NCBI GenBank assembly: GCA_024036415.1 | Contig: JAMWET010001099.1 | Coordinates: 37,501-101,500 of the forward strand | Length of the DNA: 64,000 bases | Direction of reading: 5' to 3' | Source of the DNA: Prochilodus magdalenae | Taxonomy: Eukaryota; Chordata; Actinopteri; Characiformes; Prochilodontidae | Shown here: positions 12,611-25,502 of the stretch, piece after piece | Layout: each line of letters begins with the position of its first letter | Position numbering within the stretch: position 1 is the first letter of the stretch | The notes under the pieces: model-generated | Seen by the model: only the letters and a program-made list of their open reading frames with translations | Told to the model about the DNA's origin: nothing | The model's database searches: none | Position numbers and translations under genes: made by a program

Positions 12611-13640
12611 CAGCCTAACGAAATAGACGGCACTAAGAGCATCTCTGACATGGTTTTGTGCTGATCAGCTGTTGTAACATGGTGCACCCTAACGTCACAC
12701 TGCCAGCGAGAACGTCAAGAAGATGCAGGAACAGGAGGAATGTCTTTTTGGAGAGGCGTTTTTGTTCCCTCTGTGAAGCTTCTGTATCCCAAATGGTGGT
12801 GGGATATTACAGGGAAGAGCCAATTAGATTCAAATTCATGCTTGCCAGTAATTACTTTTAGTCTGGCCATTTGAAGATATTCATGCAGGCCAGCTTCGCG
12901 AGAGAGATAATGCTAATGTTATACATCCAGAAGTGGCTAAAATCTTCCGCACTCCTTTTTTTTGGGGTGGGGGGCTCAAAAAAGATACAGTTGTAATTGG
13001 AATATGAACTTCGGAAATAGATTCCCAAGCAACCTGCCATGACTCTGCTTCAACCTGAAATTATGCTAATGCAGATTCCCAGTGAGATGGCAATCAACGT
13101 CAGCCTCTCCACAATTTACAACCAAATGTACTTGAGATACCTTATTGGACCTCATATGTATTCAGTGGAGATTTATCAGCAGCTGTGAGAGCACAAATTG
13201 TATTTATCCTTTCATTTCACTCACTACTTAAGCGCATTCTCAACGTCAGTTATGAGCTTGGCATGTCAGTAGAAACCCGTCTGTCAGTTTGATGGATTGT
13301 ATTGGAACAGTGCTGATATGGCCGTGCTGACGCTGCACATATTTATGACTGTATATGTTTAAGCTTAATTAAATTCCCATTTGGATAACGCTGCTTGCCA
13401 CACATATGTTTGCCTTGCCAAGCCATACGAGCAGTGTCAAATGTGCCAACGTTAATTGCCTGTCAATGTCAGAGCCGACTCAATATGCATGTCATAGTCA
13501 TTCTGTTCTGTTTAATCACTATACGAAACGACCAGTCAACCTACACATATCCACTGAGCTTTATGTGCGGTGATAACGGCATAGTACCAGTAAAAAGAGC
13601 TTTTAGCTTTTAGCAGCCTTTAACAAGCTTTCAGCTTCAC
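12611..13640. other. Non-coding intron, no recognised element
   Basis: Unique-looking, moderately A/T-rich sequence. No repeat recognised; a place to look for conserved non-coding elements. Confidence 0.45.
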
Positions 13641-13641
13641 T

Positions 13642-13738
13642 GGAAATCTGGTTCCTATCAGCTCCAGTGGAAGTCTTTGGAAATCTGGTTCCTATCAGCT
13701 CCAGTGGAAGTCTTTGGAAATCTGGTTCCTATCAGCAC
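13642..13738. repeat. 37 bp tandem repeat, 2.6 copies
   Basis: 'ggaaatctggttcctatcag' starts at 13642, 13679 and 13716, each followed by 'ctccagtggaagtcttt' in the first two copies. The copies are nearly identical, so the array is young. Confidence 0.95.
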
Positions 13739-13739
13739 C

Positions 13740-14730
13740 ACTGTGACGAAATCTTAATTGCCAGGCTTCTCTAGAATGACACTCTGAAACCACTCCTAGC
13801 TCCTCTCCACCAACATGGTGCCGGTGCCAAAAGCGCTCTGTGCATTTCCACATTTCCACAAAACCGCTGCTATTCCAGCCCCATGAACTCACTGGTCTGG
13901 AACCCATGATGCAAGTGGCCAAAAGGGGTTGCGCAATCATCATTAAGCACAAGTAGCAAAATGGCCGCTTAGTGGTCTACTGAAGAAGGACCATGGCCCT
14001 GTCTGCCGGCTTCCCCTCCTGCAATAAGCACCACCCACATGCAGATATGTAGCCACGTGGCTCTCAAGCCAGTGGAACTGGAGGCCTGTTCTTAATGGGT
14101 TCAATAGATCCTGGGAACCAGCAACAGCTCTGGCTAAGAAAACTTAGCCCCATGCTTTACAGCTAAGGCTCTGTTTGAAGGGTAGGGGGTGTGGCCTAAA
14201 AAAAAAAAAAAACAAACCCTGTTATATCCCTATTAGATCTCCTACGCTATCTGTTATCATCAGGCTTTTACCTTCCATCCACATGTGGTATTTTGATGAT
14301 GCACAGCCACATGCTTTCACATTTCATTGGTTTAGCTGTGGAGCGTTTGGCAAAGTGCACACACCCCCATACGGGCTGATACACAGGTCCAACATTTATC
14401 AAATCGGTCCACTTGAAAAACACAGTCGCTGGTAGAATGTTGAGGGCTTGTGATGGAGACGTATGCTGGACCTGGCAACCCTGCCCACCATACATTAAAC
14501 AACTGCAATACAATGCAAGCTGTTCGAGTTTGTTACACAGGCCATCCTTTGCTCTATATGAAGAAATATCACGTGGAAATAATAATTAAGCTGTAACTGG
14601 AAAACCTCCCCGGTGCCTCAGCTGATTCCACCACCACCTGGGCCATGACACTCAACCGCTGCACACAGTTAACATTTTAATTCGGATTCTCTATCACTGT
14701 TAACCTACTTTGGCTTGCTCATCCTAGTGT
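13740..14730. other. Non-coding intron with a short poly-A run
   Basis: No element recognised except an A-run near 14199-14213. ORFs here carry no familiar motif. Confidence 0.45.
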
Positions 14731-14960
14731 GAAGGAAGTAGCTGTATCTGCAGGTGCATGGAAGCCACAGGTCTTCCAGCAGTGGCAAAAATCCAGGTCT
14801 ACAGGGAATTCTCCTCGGAATTGTGCCAGGGAAGGCGTCCACCAATCTGGCCCAGTGTCTGAACACTGAGGTGGCCTACATCTAAACTTGTCCAGTCCAC
14901 ATAGCTGCTATTCATGCTAATGTAGGCCGTACACAATATTAGGTACAGTTCAGTCACAGG
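14731..14960 (+). mobile_element. Tc1-like family C, 3' fragment
   Basis: Reads VKEVAVSAGAWK at its start, then 'gggaattctcctcggaattg' and 'tgtctgaacactgaggtggc'. Matches the minus-strand copies at 17540-17870 and 27070-27330. Confidence 0.7.
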
Positions 14961-15044
14961 TGACTAATTGGTTGTTCAGGTAAGCTTATTTTCAGCATGG
15001 CGTTGAGCCAAGAAACTACAAAGCCTTTTTTAACTTGTCTTGTT

Positions 15045-15240
15045 ATCTAGTGTTACCCGAGGAGGATGGGTTCCCCTTTTGAGGCTTGGTTCCTCTCGAG
15101 GTTTCTTCCTTTTGAACTGAGGGAGTTTTTCCTTGCCTCTGTCGCCCTCGGCTTGCTCACTGGAGGCTCAGACACCAGATTCTTCTACAACATGTTTTGT
15201 AAAAGGCGCTATATGAATAAATCTTGACCTGACTTGATTT
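15045..15240 (+). mobile_element. LINE 3' tail (fish type)
   Basis: Contains 'ggatgggttccccttttgag', 'ggtttcttcctt', 'gagggagtttttccttgcc', 'gtcgccctcggcttgctcac' and 'ggcgctatatgaataaatc' followed by a (tgac)-like tail. This order of phrases is a very common retroposon 3' end in teleost genomes. Confidence 0.8.
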
Positions 15241-16450
15241 TTATGACCCTACCCATTCTTCCCGAGAGGGCGATAATTATAGAGCTGATTATACAAGTAA
15301 CTTGCTGAGACCCTCACGACCGAGAGGTTGCTACAGCAGATCTCTATGGAAAATGACAAGGCTCCTACATCTGTGCTGCCCTCCACGTTACTGTAAGCCA
15401 CTCAGATGTCCTAAACCTTAGCACGACACGAGTGGTTTTTGAAATGCATGGGAACCGATGCGGTGCACCCAGCAAGGGAGCTTTTTCAATCCACATGCTC
15501 CCCGAAACAAGATGAGATACATTATGCATAGCTACAGTAGAGGAGATTCTCTGGAGTCATCCAATGCATATTTAAGTCTGTGAATCTGAGATCTCTCACA
15601 TGTAACGTGTGCACATACACATACAAAAAAGACAAATGGCTGAGAGCATGAGGATTGACTGCTACAATAGATTGTACGATTGACTGGTTCCCACGCCTGA
15701 TTTTTGTCGAGAGTCATCGAAACGCTCTCGGCAAGAACAGATTTGCTTTGCGAAGAGGCAGAGTGGCGGGATTTGAGGCTTTCCCGGCGTACGGGTGGAG
15801 GATGGGTGCAAACGACTGACCTCTCCTATCAGGATGTTATGGAAAAACATTAATTTCCTTTCTTCTTTTGACTACTTCAGCAACAACAACGCAAAATCGC
15901 TTCCCTTTGGAACGCGGCAACGGCTGACTCAGCAGGCTCTTCCCGCTCGGCCTGTTGGTTTGTTTCTCATTTTAATTTTCACAATCAATACACGCAATAT
16001 AATTTGAGGGTTTGTAATAACTAAAAAAAATGACTTTCTTTTCCCAGTTCAGATGGGGCGGCTGCTGCGGCGGTTAATACAGATGGCTTAGATGATAATT
16101 TATGAGGGAAAAAAAGACAAAACTGATGAACTAGCTTGTTCGCGTTTGTCCTGCCGCCTTTTTCCTCTTCTCCACTTTCTCTCTCGGCGCTGACCTTGCA
16201 GACGTGACCCTCTTTTAATCTGATTTGAGGCAACATGCATGGAGTCAGCATGAAGGTATGATGCCCAGCCTTGTGTAAAAGTGCTTGGCGGTCTTTCTCC
16301 ATTACATCAGTACACTCTTGCGTGCTTTTGCATTCGCAAGTGGTGATTGCTCATTCTCCTCCAGGACAAGAACAGCAGACTTGCATATCTACATGCCCCA
16401 GGAACACTTGGATGGACTTGCACATTGGCCAAAAGACAACAATAACAGTA
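15241..16450. other. Non-coding intron, no recognised element
   Basis: Unique-looking sequence; nothing supported beyond that. Confidence 0.45.
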
Positions 16451-17110
16451 GACTGTATTCAAAATGGCATACCACATACTACATGCATACTAAACCTACC
16501 TGAATATAGTATGTAGTATGCAGTAAGTGATCAGATTGTAAATCTGTAGTGCACTGAGGATACCTAGATGGTGTTCTACCCCAGTCAGAGTTTCTAGTAC
16601 ACAGGGGAAGCTATCTTCATGGTGTACTGCATCCTATAATGCACCACGGCTTCACCAGCTTCAGCCAGAGAAAATGGCGGCGTGTAACACTGAGGAGCTA
16701 AACACAGCCCACTCAGAGTAAAAATGTGGGTGTAGTGATTGTGGTGGGGTGTCTTTTCATCAGAATGAGCCTCAGAAAGTTAAATATACAGGTCTGAAGA
16801 TTAATAAACGATGAACTCACTTTAGAGGATCAGTTTTAGAGTGAAATAGCCGAGAGGAGCTAACCGCTAGGCTAACCATATCTCAGGTGAACTGAGCAGC
16901 GTTAGCAGCAGCTAGCTCCAAACAGTGGTTACTGTAATAACAGCTCTGAGGTAAATTTAAGGTAACTGGTCATGTGACTGTATTAGTATACCACACTGTA
17001 GGTCAGAACTTGTTACTGTACTGTATACCACACACAGGGGGCGTATACAGTATGGAGTATATACACTACTGCAGTGTACAGTATAGTAGTGTGCCATTTT
17101 AAATACAGCC
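16451..17110 (+). mobile_element. 660 bp non-autonomous TIR transposon, copy 1
   Basis: Ends are inverted: 'gactgtattcaaaatggcat' at 16451 and the complement of 'gtgccattttaaatacagcc' at 17091-17110. Immediately inside are (catact)-type subterminal repeats. The interior, for example 'tcaggtgaactgagcagcgt' and 'aggtctgaagattaataaac', is found inverted at 19852-20955. No coding capacity; superfamily not assigned. Confidence 0.8.
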
Positions 17111-17317
17111 ATAGTTCGTAACATCAACCCTCTTGACCTAAGCCCTGCAGGATACAGGGAGTATCCAGCCATGCCGGCTCTAACCCCTATTTGCTCCTTA
17201 GAACATTCGAACAGAGCTTGCTTGACTTTACTTTGAGCAAGTTTTCTGAAGTAAGTTAGAGCAGGCTTTCTTAACCTGTGGGCCAAGGATTAACCTCTAG
17301 TAGTCCATGGGCTTTTA

Positions 17318-17335
17318 CATAGGTGGAGCAGCAGC

Positions 17336-17406
<71 letters not shown>

Positions 17407-17436
17407 TTTTCCGGCTCACTACATGCTGCTGCTCCA

Positions 17437-17529
<93 letters not shown>

Positions 17530-17531
17530 AC
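17318..17531. repeat. Two TA tracts around an inverted 20 bp arm
   Basis: 'taggtggagcagcagcgtgta' type sequence at 17319 leads into about 60 bp of TA repeats; 'ctgctgctccaccta' at 17427-17442, its inverted partner, leads into a second TA tract of about 80 bp. The spacer between is 'aaatgtttttccggctcact'. The whole can fold into a hairpin. Confidence 0.9.
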
Positions 17532-17534
17532 GTA

Positions 17535-17950
17535 TTATAGTCACCTGTGACTGAAATGTAACACCTCAACAAGCACCAATAACAGCTGTGACTGGATGTG
17601 GCATATATACTGGACAAGTTTCTGGATGTAGGCCACATCAGTGTACAGACATTCTTGCATCAGAGGATTGTACAGTTGGGCCAGATGTGGTGGATGCCAT
17701 CCCTGGCACAATTCCGAAGAGTATTCCCTGTAGACTGGGATTTTAGCCACTGCTGGATGACTGTACGCTTCCATACACCTGCAGATTCAGCTACTTCCTT
17801 CACACTATGGTCTTTGGCACGCCAATTTGGACCCACTTTCCACACATGGGACCAGACATTCACTGCACTGTACCAGCTCCATCATCCTTGTTCAGCACCA
17901 TCTGCTGGAACCTGAAGTTACTACCACCTTAAACAGACCAGTTGAAACAG
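17535..17950 (-). pseudogene. Tc1-like family C transposase N-terminal remnant
   Basis: Minus-strand translation contains DHSVKEVAESAGVWKRTV, a helix-turn-helix-like stretch of the type found at the N-terminus of Tc1/mariner transposases, then QSTGNTLRNCARDGIHHIWP. One reading extends 67 codons from 17863. No catalytic block follows, so this is a deletion derivative. Similar copies are at 27065-27480 and 34660-35050. Confidence 0.7.
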
Positions 17951-19850
17951 CAGGTCACATAAACAACAGGCTAATTTTGTTGCTCACTTTCCATTTAAGA
18001 ACCGTATAAATGTGTACATGCTACGTCAGACTAAAAGAAATATGCTGTCTTTAGCTTAAACGTGTTCCAATGCTTCCCTCACAAAACAGCGCACCGAGTG
18101 TGAGGCAGCTGGGGGTTTTCTGACACATATTATGCAAGCAGTGTGTTAGGAGGAGCTGCGCGGCGTAGGCTGGATTCGGGCTTTACCATTAGGGGGCCAT
18201 TATAGCGTGAGCTTGGGCCCGGGGGGCATGCCGGATTCGCCTGTTAAAGGCGCGAACAACATTTTGAAAAGCCTGGCTTTTCTCAGCAGGGGTCATGCAG
18301 TGCTGCTCATCACCCTGACTTATGCATGCCCCAGTCGCTCGCTCACCAGGCACTTAATATTTAATCCAGGCCTTGTCATTGTCAATTTCTCTCACTTTAT
18401 TTTGCACCCAGATTCCATCACCGAAGAGGATGCAGTGACTCGTCGCTTGATTTCTTACTTGATTGAGTCTCGTATTGACTCCCTGATTACTTCATCCTGA
18501 TGAGACGTTTATGTCAGCCATGTACTGGCAGCGCTGAATGAATGATGAACCCCACAGGCTTAAGAGGAACTGCATACATGCGTATGGGTCGAGCTCAGAC
18601 CCAAGAAGGACTCTCATCTGAGACAGACCCACCCCAAGACTCTGGCACAAAAGGAAGCCAGCACACTGAGGATAACAACGAGCTTCTACTGCGGTAAATG
18701 TGCTGAGTCTATCTTGAACTCGTCTAGTGGGGCAATTTCTATATTCCATTAGAGTGTCTGAACTGTTGCTACCAACTGAAGAGTCCACTTGTTACTTATT
18801 ATGGACTACTTATTACTGACTGGCTCAATTGCACAAGCTAACATGCTCAATAAATGGCTGTCAGTAGCTGCTAATTAGAATTTGCATAATGCTAATCACT
18901 GACTATTTGCTTTGAGCTACATTAGCATTAACATACACCCTTTAAATTGCACTGTGGGCTATTCTACCCAACCAGTACAAACTGTGAGGTTACAGAAAAG
19001 TAAAGAAATTATTCAGTATGATTCAGAACTATTTACAACGATTATGTTATGAGCTGTTTAAAGGCATGTGATGAAATAGTAATAAGCTAAATATGAGTAT
19101 AGCCATTTATACAGTACTTTCTACTAGAAGCCCTGATAGCAAGAGGATGGCGGACCACCATTGGGCCACTAATGGCAAAGGCACAGGTTTTTTTTGGGTA
19201 TCCTGCTAGTGGTTATGTAGAGTCACGGACAAATTGACACTTTTCGTTGCTTGATTTCCACTCCCAGCTCAATTTACTTCGGTTTTCTTCTTTCCTATGT
19301 TCCTTGTCCTTTATAATTTTGTTTGGTAAATCATTTTTAGTGACTACTTTTTATATAAGGCCTCGTTTGTAATAATTGTGTAATAATTGTAATTTATCTT
19401 CCAAAATAAAAGTGTGTGCATCTCAAATCAGTTTGAGGGGATTGAAAACTAGTTAGGTCTATTTAGAACTAGACCTCATAAGATCTGGTCTGAAAATCGG
19501 TGTGTAACTGTCATTACCGAAACATTGTCTGCAATATCGTAAACTCTTTCTTTTAAATGACAACATTATGACATTTCATGAACTGATTATAAGCTGGGTT
19601 TGCTAGTCCTGTACTGGCTAGCATTTTGCTCAAAAGCAGTCCTCAGACTCCACTACAGAAGCCCTACTGAGACATCTGGTAAGGTTTCAAAGGGTTCTTA
19701 CTGTGTTTGGTAGTCACATAATGAAATGGTGGTTGAAGACAACATTTACATGATGCTAACAGGTAGCTGGTAGGGGTTGTCATTAACTGTTAGCGGCATC
19801 AGCATTAGCCTAAACACAACTTCTGCAGAGTTGATTATTTTGCCTCGCTA
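17951..19850. other. Non-coding intron, no recognised element
   Basis: About 1.9 kb of mixed sequence, A/T-rich from 18800. No gene or repeat recognised. Confidence 0.45.
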
Positions 19851-19851
19851 A

Positions 19852-20955
19852 GGCTGTATTCTAAATGGCATACTACTACACTGCACACTATATACTATAG
19901 TACTGTGTGTGGTATACAGTACAGTAACAAGTTCTGACCTACAGTGCAATATACTAATACAGTCACATGACCAGTTACCTCACATTTACCTCAGAGCTGT
20001 TATTACTGTATCCACTGTTTAGAGCTAGCTGCTGCTAACGCTGCTCAGTACACAGTTAGCCTAGCTGTTAGCTCCCCTCTAGTACACAGGGCTATTTCAC
20101 TCTAAAACTTATCCTTTAAAGCGAGTTCATCTTTTATTAATCTTCAGACCTGTATATTTAACTTTCTGAGGCTCATTCTGATCAAAACATACCCCACTCT
20201 ACTCACATTTACCTCAGAGCTGTTATTACTGTATCCACTGTTTAGAGCTAGCTGCTGCTAACGCTGCTCAGTTCACCTGAAATACGGTTAGCCTAGCTGT
20301 TAGCTTCCCTTGGCTATTTCACTCTAAAACTGATCCTCTAAAGCGAGTTCATCTTTTAATAATCTTCAGACCTGTATATTTAACTTTCTGAGGCTCATTC
20401 TGATCAAAACATACCTTGCAACAATGACTATATTTCTGTTTATGGCATTTAGCCAATGCTCGTATCCAGAGCGACTTACAAGCTTAATCATATTACAGGT
20501 AGGACAATGTGGTGTTGCCCAAGGACTCTTATTGGTGTAGCACAGTGTAGTCACCCAGACCAGGACTTAAACCCCAGTGTCCCACATGTGGTGGTGGCTC
20601 CTTGGCGGGTAGTGGCATTATCCACTGAGCTACACCAACCACTCCAGTCAGATGTTCTAGTATGCAGGTGGAGCTGTCTTCATGGTGAACTGCATTCCAT
20701 CACTACACCCACATTTATACTCTGAGTGGGCCGTGTTTTGCTCCCCAGTGTTACCCGCCACCATTTTCTCTGGCTGAAGCAAGCTGGGAGCTGGTGAGGT
20801 CGCGGTGCATGATGGGATGCAATACACCATTAAGACAGCTCCACCTGAACACTAGAACATCTGACTGGAGTAGAACACCAATTGGGTTTCTTCAGTGCAC
20901 TATAGACCTTCAGTCTGGTTGCATACTACGCTAGTGGGAAGCATACTGTCATACG
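19852..20955 (-). mobile_element. TIR transposon copy 2, inverted, rearranged and SINE-interrupted
   Basis: Begins 'ggctgtattctaaatggcat' and contains the reverse complement of copy 1's interior. The block 'cctcagagctgttattactg' to 'gctcattctgatcaaaacat' is present twice (about 19988-20193 and 20210-20412), a 0.2 kb tandem duplication. A minus-oriented SINE sits at 20436-20643. Another internal inverted pair is 'cagatgttctagtatgcagg' at 20648 and its near-complement at about 20850-20872. Confidence 0.8.
20436..20643 (-). mobile_element. tRNA-derived SINE, nested copy
   Basis: On the minus strand it starts ggttggtgtagctcagtgg (A-box-like) and carries a B-box-like 'gggtttaagtcc', then 'ccaataagagtccttgggca' and a tail 'gtaagtcgctctggatacg'. 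Same family as 49822-50042. Confidence 0.85.
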
Positions 20956-22040
20956 GTAAAACCTTTTTTTTATTATTTTACTTCTGCCGACTGCGTTTCA
21001 GGCACAGCTTGGGGTTTTATGGCATCAAAAGGTAGCTCGCCTTTTATAAAGGGATAGCAAACATGAGACAAGTTAAACCTATAAACCTGACTCGAGCCTT
21101 AATGTGGATCCACTAGCCTGTGAACGTGCATGAGGAAGCCTGGGAAAGTTCTGACACTATAGCTAAGTGCAAATGCACCACTATGCGTGCTCTTATAAGG
21201 ATGTAGGATTTCTCAATCCAAGTGCTTCGGGGTCATATATCCCTGCACGGCTTACAGCTGATCTAACTCATTTACTAAGTATCTCGCACTTCATATGGCG
21301 AATCCGGGGAATGCTAGGCCCTAATAGAATTCATGTGAACGACAGGTCACCATTAGGAACACCTAGTTCTTGTAGTTCCAACTTGCTGGTGTACGATTTA
21401 CGAGTGCAGGTCATCTGTTAATGCACTCTTTGAGTTTTAGCCAATTTTGGTCCTGCAGTTTGATTTCTCTGCATGTTGCAATGTTTTCCTTGTCCTAACA
21501 TTCCAAGGTCAACTCAGAAAAGGCTTGTCCCTTAGCAAAGCATAGCGTAGCATAGTGCACCACAGCATGCCCTACCAATGGCACAGTAAAATCTCACCTA
21601 AGATTACATAGCAACACCCTAATAACCACCTGGCATTCTATGGCAATGGCCTAGCAACAACTTGGATTTACCAGGAGCTGCTTTGTCTAGCAAATTTCCC
21701 CTTCTAATTAATAGTTATTAGTGTATAACAATACTTATGACAATGCGTAATAATTAGTGATAAGTCATAAGTCAATAAGTGCATTCTAATGCGTTTATCA
21801 TACTGTGAAAAAAAGTAGTAGAAGTTGAGTCCTCCTGGGTGCAACTATTTGTGCAGCTATTCTTTTAATCATGTGTGTAAATTTGACTATTTTCCAATAG
21901 GTCAAACATTTCTCTGACCAGGGGTGTTCAAACCACATACATCTTCATAAAATGGACAATAAAAGGAAATTTAAGAGAGGGGGTCCCAATAAACTGGCCA
22001 GTAAGAGCAAATACGAGAGAGGAGTGCTGTGTCTAAGTGG
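20956..22040. other. Non-coding intron, no recognised element
   Basis: No repeat or gene recognised; A/T-rich around 21700-21800. Confidence 0.45.
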
Positions 22041-22884
22041 ACAGTGAGTGTTTAGGCCCTACAGACTTCGCTTTCAATGTCTCTTTGAGACACCCCTCAA
22101 TGGGTCAGTTAAGCTGTCAGTGTCTGGAAGCCAATCCGTGCCACCACCAGCAGTTGTAGAGCTGTCTGAGTCAATGAGCTAAACGACTACAGTCAATGGC
22201 AGACACTAGAGCACTCGCAGGCCTGCGTTCTGTACATCAGAGGATATGGTATTTGACAGAGTATGACATTCAGACACATGTCTCACGTCACTTCGCTTTT
22301 ATAACGTTCCACCAATTTGCTCCACTCAATTGCCCAGTGATGTATAGACATGTCAAAACAAGTCTGGCAACGGCATTGAGAGAAACGGCTATATGCATGT
22401 TTAGAGACCGCGTACTTACACTCACTGACAAAAAGATGCACACAGGCCAACAGGCTCTGGATGGTCCAAACAGACCACCAGTAGAGAGGTTCATTTGATC
22501 CGCCGACAACCATGAGCAGCTCCCACTGTTTCCTTGTCCACCGTCCAGACACAGGTGGCACCTTTATTACACACCCCTGCCTCTGCAAGGACCATTTCCA
22601 GGCGCTTAGCAACTTGGTATCTTGGCACCCATTACGTGCCCTGGCACTGACAACAACCACCCTCACCTTTGTTTGAAATAGAAACCTGGACTGGTATGGA
22701 CTGGAACCGTATCATCTTTAGTGCTGAATCCAGTTCAGATTTGGATCCAACGATGAGTGGGGTTTGAGTATGGAGGCCTCGTGGCGAACGCTTCAATTCT
22801 GCCTTTGCTGTTTAGTGACACACTGCCCCAACTGCTGGTGAGATGATCTGGAGAGCCATCGCATACGACAGTCGGTCACTACTA

Positions 22885-22899
22885 GATAGATGGATAGAC

Positions 22900-22946
<47 letters not shown>
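22885..22946. repeat. (TAGA)n microsatellite
   Basis: About 15 TAGA units with a few point changes, directly followed by the duplicated block that starts 'ttcagcatacttgcactgtc'. Confidence 0.95.
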
Positions 22947-22947
<1 letters not shown>

Positions 22948-23364
22948 TCAGCATACTTGCACTGTCTAAGAATCTGTGCCATGTAAAGGGCTACAAAGGT
23001 GACCATTTGGCGAGATCAACATTCAAGAGCGTTCACACTTCTGGACTAGGCCAGTACAATGCCAGGGGAGGCATCCACCAAATCTGACCCAACTGCGCAA
23101 TTCTTTGATGCACGAGTGTCTGAACACTGATGTTGCCTACATCCAGAAACTTGTCCAGTACATGTCAAATCCAGTCACAGCTGTTATTTGTTCTTGTGGA
23201 CTCATTACATGGTACGTTTCAGTCATAAGTAAGTCATTTTTGGTCCTTTGATCTTATATCAGGAATTTTTAACTGCCTCCAATGCAGTCCAGATGTGATC
23301 CAGTAGAGTATAATGGTCGGTAACCCAAATCTAAATGGATCCTATCAAACCGAGGTCCAAAAGT
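22947..23364 (+). repeat. Duplicated block B, copy 1
   Basis: Runs from 'ttcagcatacttgcactgtc' to 'gaggtccaaaagtgtgg' and is matched at 25503-25920 with few differences. It includes a 3' piece of Tc1-like family C (about 23040-23230). Confidence 0.9.
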
Positions 23365-24000
23365 GTGGTGCCGAATCCAGGTTCAGTTTGGGATCCAACG
23401 ATGAGTGGGGTTTGAGTATGGAGGACTCGTGGCGAACGCTTCAATTCTGCCTTTGCTGTTTAGTGACACACTGCCCCAACTGCTGGTGAGATGATCTGGA
23501 GAGCCATCGCATACGACAGTCGGTCACTACTAGTAGTGATACGAGGGGCACTAAAGGTTCAGCTACATATGCAGGACATCCTGTAGCCTGCCGCCAATGG
23601 CAGGGCTTCCAACTGGTGATCTTCAGCAGGATAATGCTTGCCCACACAAGGCAAGGGTTTCCTAGGAATGCCGCAACCAGACTGAAACACATCCTTGGCC
23701 TGCCTGGTCACCAGGTCTATCGCCAACTGAGCATTAATGGGATCAGCAGGGGCACCAGCTTCAGCAACCTACGAGTGTACAGGATCTACAGGCCCAGCTG
23801 CAACATCTAAGGGGTGAGTATGGCGCAGGATACCATACAGAACCTGTATGCCTTCATGCCCAAAGAATCTCATCTTGGATCCAGGCTAGGGGAAGACCAA
23901 CAGGGTACCAGAGCCCACTTCCAGCTGTACAGTTCCCCCCCAAACACGTATCCGACTCATCCCATTCCAACAACTCCTTCTTGGTGCATTTAATTTTTTT

Positions 24001-25250
24001 TTTTAAGTTTATATGCATATGTTCTTGACTTGCAGAAGTTAGAAGGATACATTAGGAATAATCTGAACTAGCTTCAAGTGTGTGTGACTTAGCCGCACAT
24101 TGGATCAAGAGAAACAGCATAACTGCGTTGATGGATAATTAAATTAAGTGGTGTATGGACATATTAAGAGCTTGGAGGCAGGCTTTTAATTAAGTGCTGT
24201 GCAGCAGAATATGCGAGCGGTGTGCGCTCAAATTATTAAAGCCTCATGACCACAATGCAAGGTGCTGTGCTCTTTGTGTGTCCCTAAACCTTGCTTAGCG
24301 GAACAGTTTAATCTGAGCTTTCAAACTCTTTTAGGGAAAACAAAAAGAACTACTGTTGACACGGCCGCAGAGTAAAACTGACCTTTTCCGTTGACGACGG
24401 TGTCCTTTTGTCAGGAAGTGAAAGCAAAAACAACTAATTATGCCTCGCTGTTTTTCCCCTTCGCTACACTTCCTGACGTGCCACTCGCTCCCCCATTAGA
24501 TGGAACAAATAAGATGTCAGGGCTGAAGACTGGTTTGGAGGCACGTGCTGTGACAGGTGAAACCAATTCGCCCGTTGCAGCTACGTTTCTCGTCCTCCGG
24601 CCTTCTCGGTAAGGTCAGCGGCACTGCGGTGAAGGCTGGGACGCAAGGCAGGCTACGGGTGTCAGCCGTAATCGCGGGGTGGTCTCTGAGGGGGCTCTCT
24701 CCTGTCAGACTAGGCTAACGAGTAGAGAATGCTGAAGGGTTTGCTGGAAATGGCTAATCGTGAGTTTCCTGTTTGGGTCCCACTGTGGGGTGGGCGGGTT
24801 TAGGAGGGTCAAAATGAACCCCATCACTTGATTACACGCGTCTCTGCCTGCTGAGCTGTCTTATAGCTGAGGAAGAACCCAAGCATGAAATACAACAGCC
24901 CCAGTTAATGTGGGTGGGTTTGCAGTTTGAGTGTGGGCCAGAGAAGTCTACAAAAGACGTTTCACGTGTTGGGTTAAGACTCTCCAGCATAAGAAATCTG
25001 ACTGATATGGAAGCGGCTACTAGATTTACGCACTGCCGTCGCCTCCAAAAATATGTGCACCCACCAACAAAACCAGCCCACTAACCCAAATAGCGTGGTT
25101 TGGGCAGCATCCGGTGAAATTAGCAGCAACATGTTCAGAACACGTATGTAGACTACGCTACCGAATGACCTAAAGCTCCCAGGAGCATTGCATCTCTGAG
25201 TAGGCCTTTTGGCTCATCATCTAGATCTGTATCATAACTTGGAGGACCTG
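24001..25250. other. Non-coding intron, no recognised element
   Basis: Nothing recognised apart from a T-run near 23995-24004. Confidence 0.45.
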
Positions 25251-25257
25251 AGGAATC

Positions 25258-25279
25258 GATAGGTAGGTAGGTAGGTAGG

Positions 25280-25341
<62 letters not shown>

Positions 25342-25370
25342 CTTTAGTGATCCCAGAGGGAAATTCGGAC
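25258..25370 (-). mobile_element. Retroposon 3' end with (GTAG)n/(GATA)n tail
   Basis: On the minus strand 'tccctctgggatcactaaag' runs into (tatc)n then (tacc)n. The order 'gggatcaataaagt' plus (atct)n is a frequent teleost non-LTR retroposon 3' end. The tail is about 80 bp. Confidence 0.75.
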
Positions 25371-25502
25371 ATCCAGTAGCAGATAAACAAAATAAAGTCC
25401 TTTAGTGTCTGTGTAATTGAGGTAGTGGTATACCATTTGCTGTGCATATTCAGAAGATGGCTGGTGTCAGCCATACAGACAGGTACGCAGTAATATTAAT
25501 AA

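Larger units (their letters stand above)
22050..24000 (+). pseudogene. Tc1-like family E transposase relic, interrupted
   Basis: Blocks in order on the plus strand: NRIIFSAES near 22706 (decayed catalytic-D block), VWRPRGERFNSAFA near 22771, then HTAPTAGEMIWRAIAYDSRS near 22820, and after an interruption a longer C-terminal part (23534-23950) with 'cttcagcaggataatgcttg', corresponding to the QQDNA block. Between them lies a (taga)n and about 440 bp of foreign sequence, after which the segment 22719-22884 is repeated at 23370-23532. Many stops; non-functional. Confidence 0.75.
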
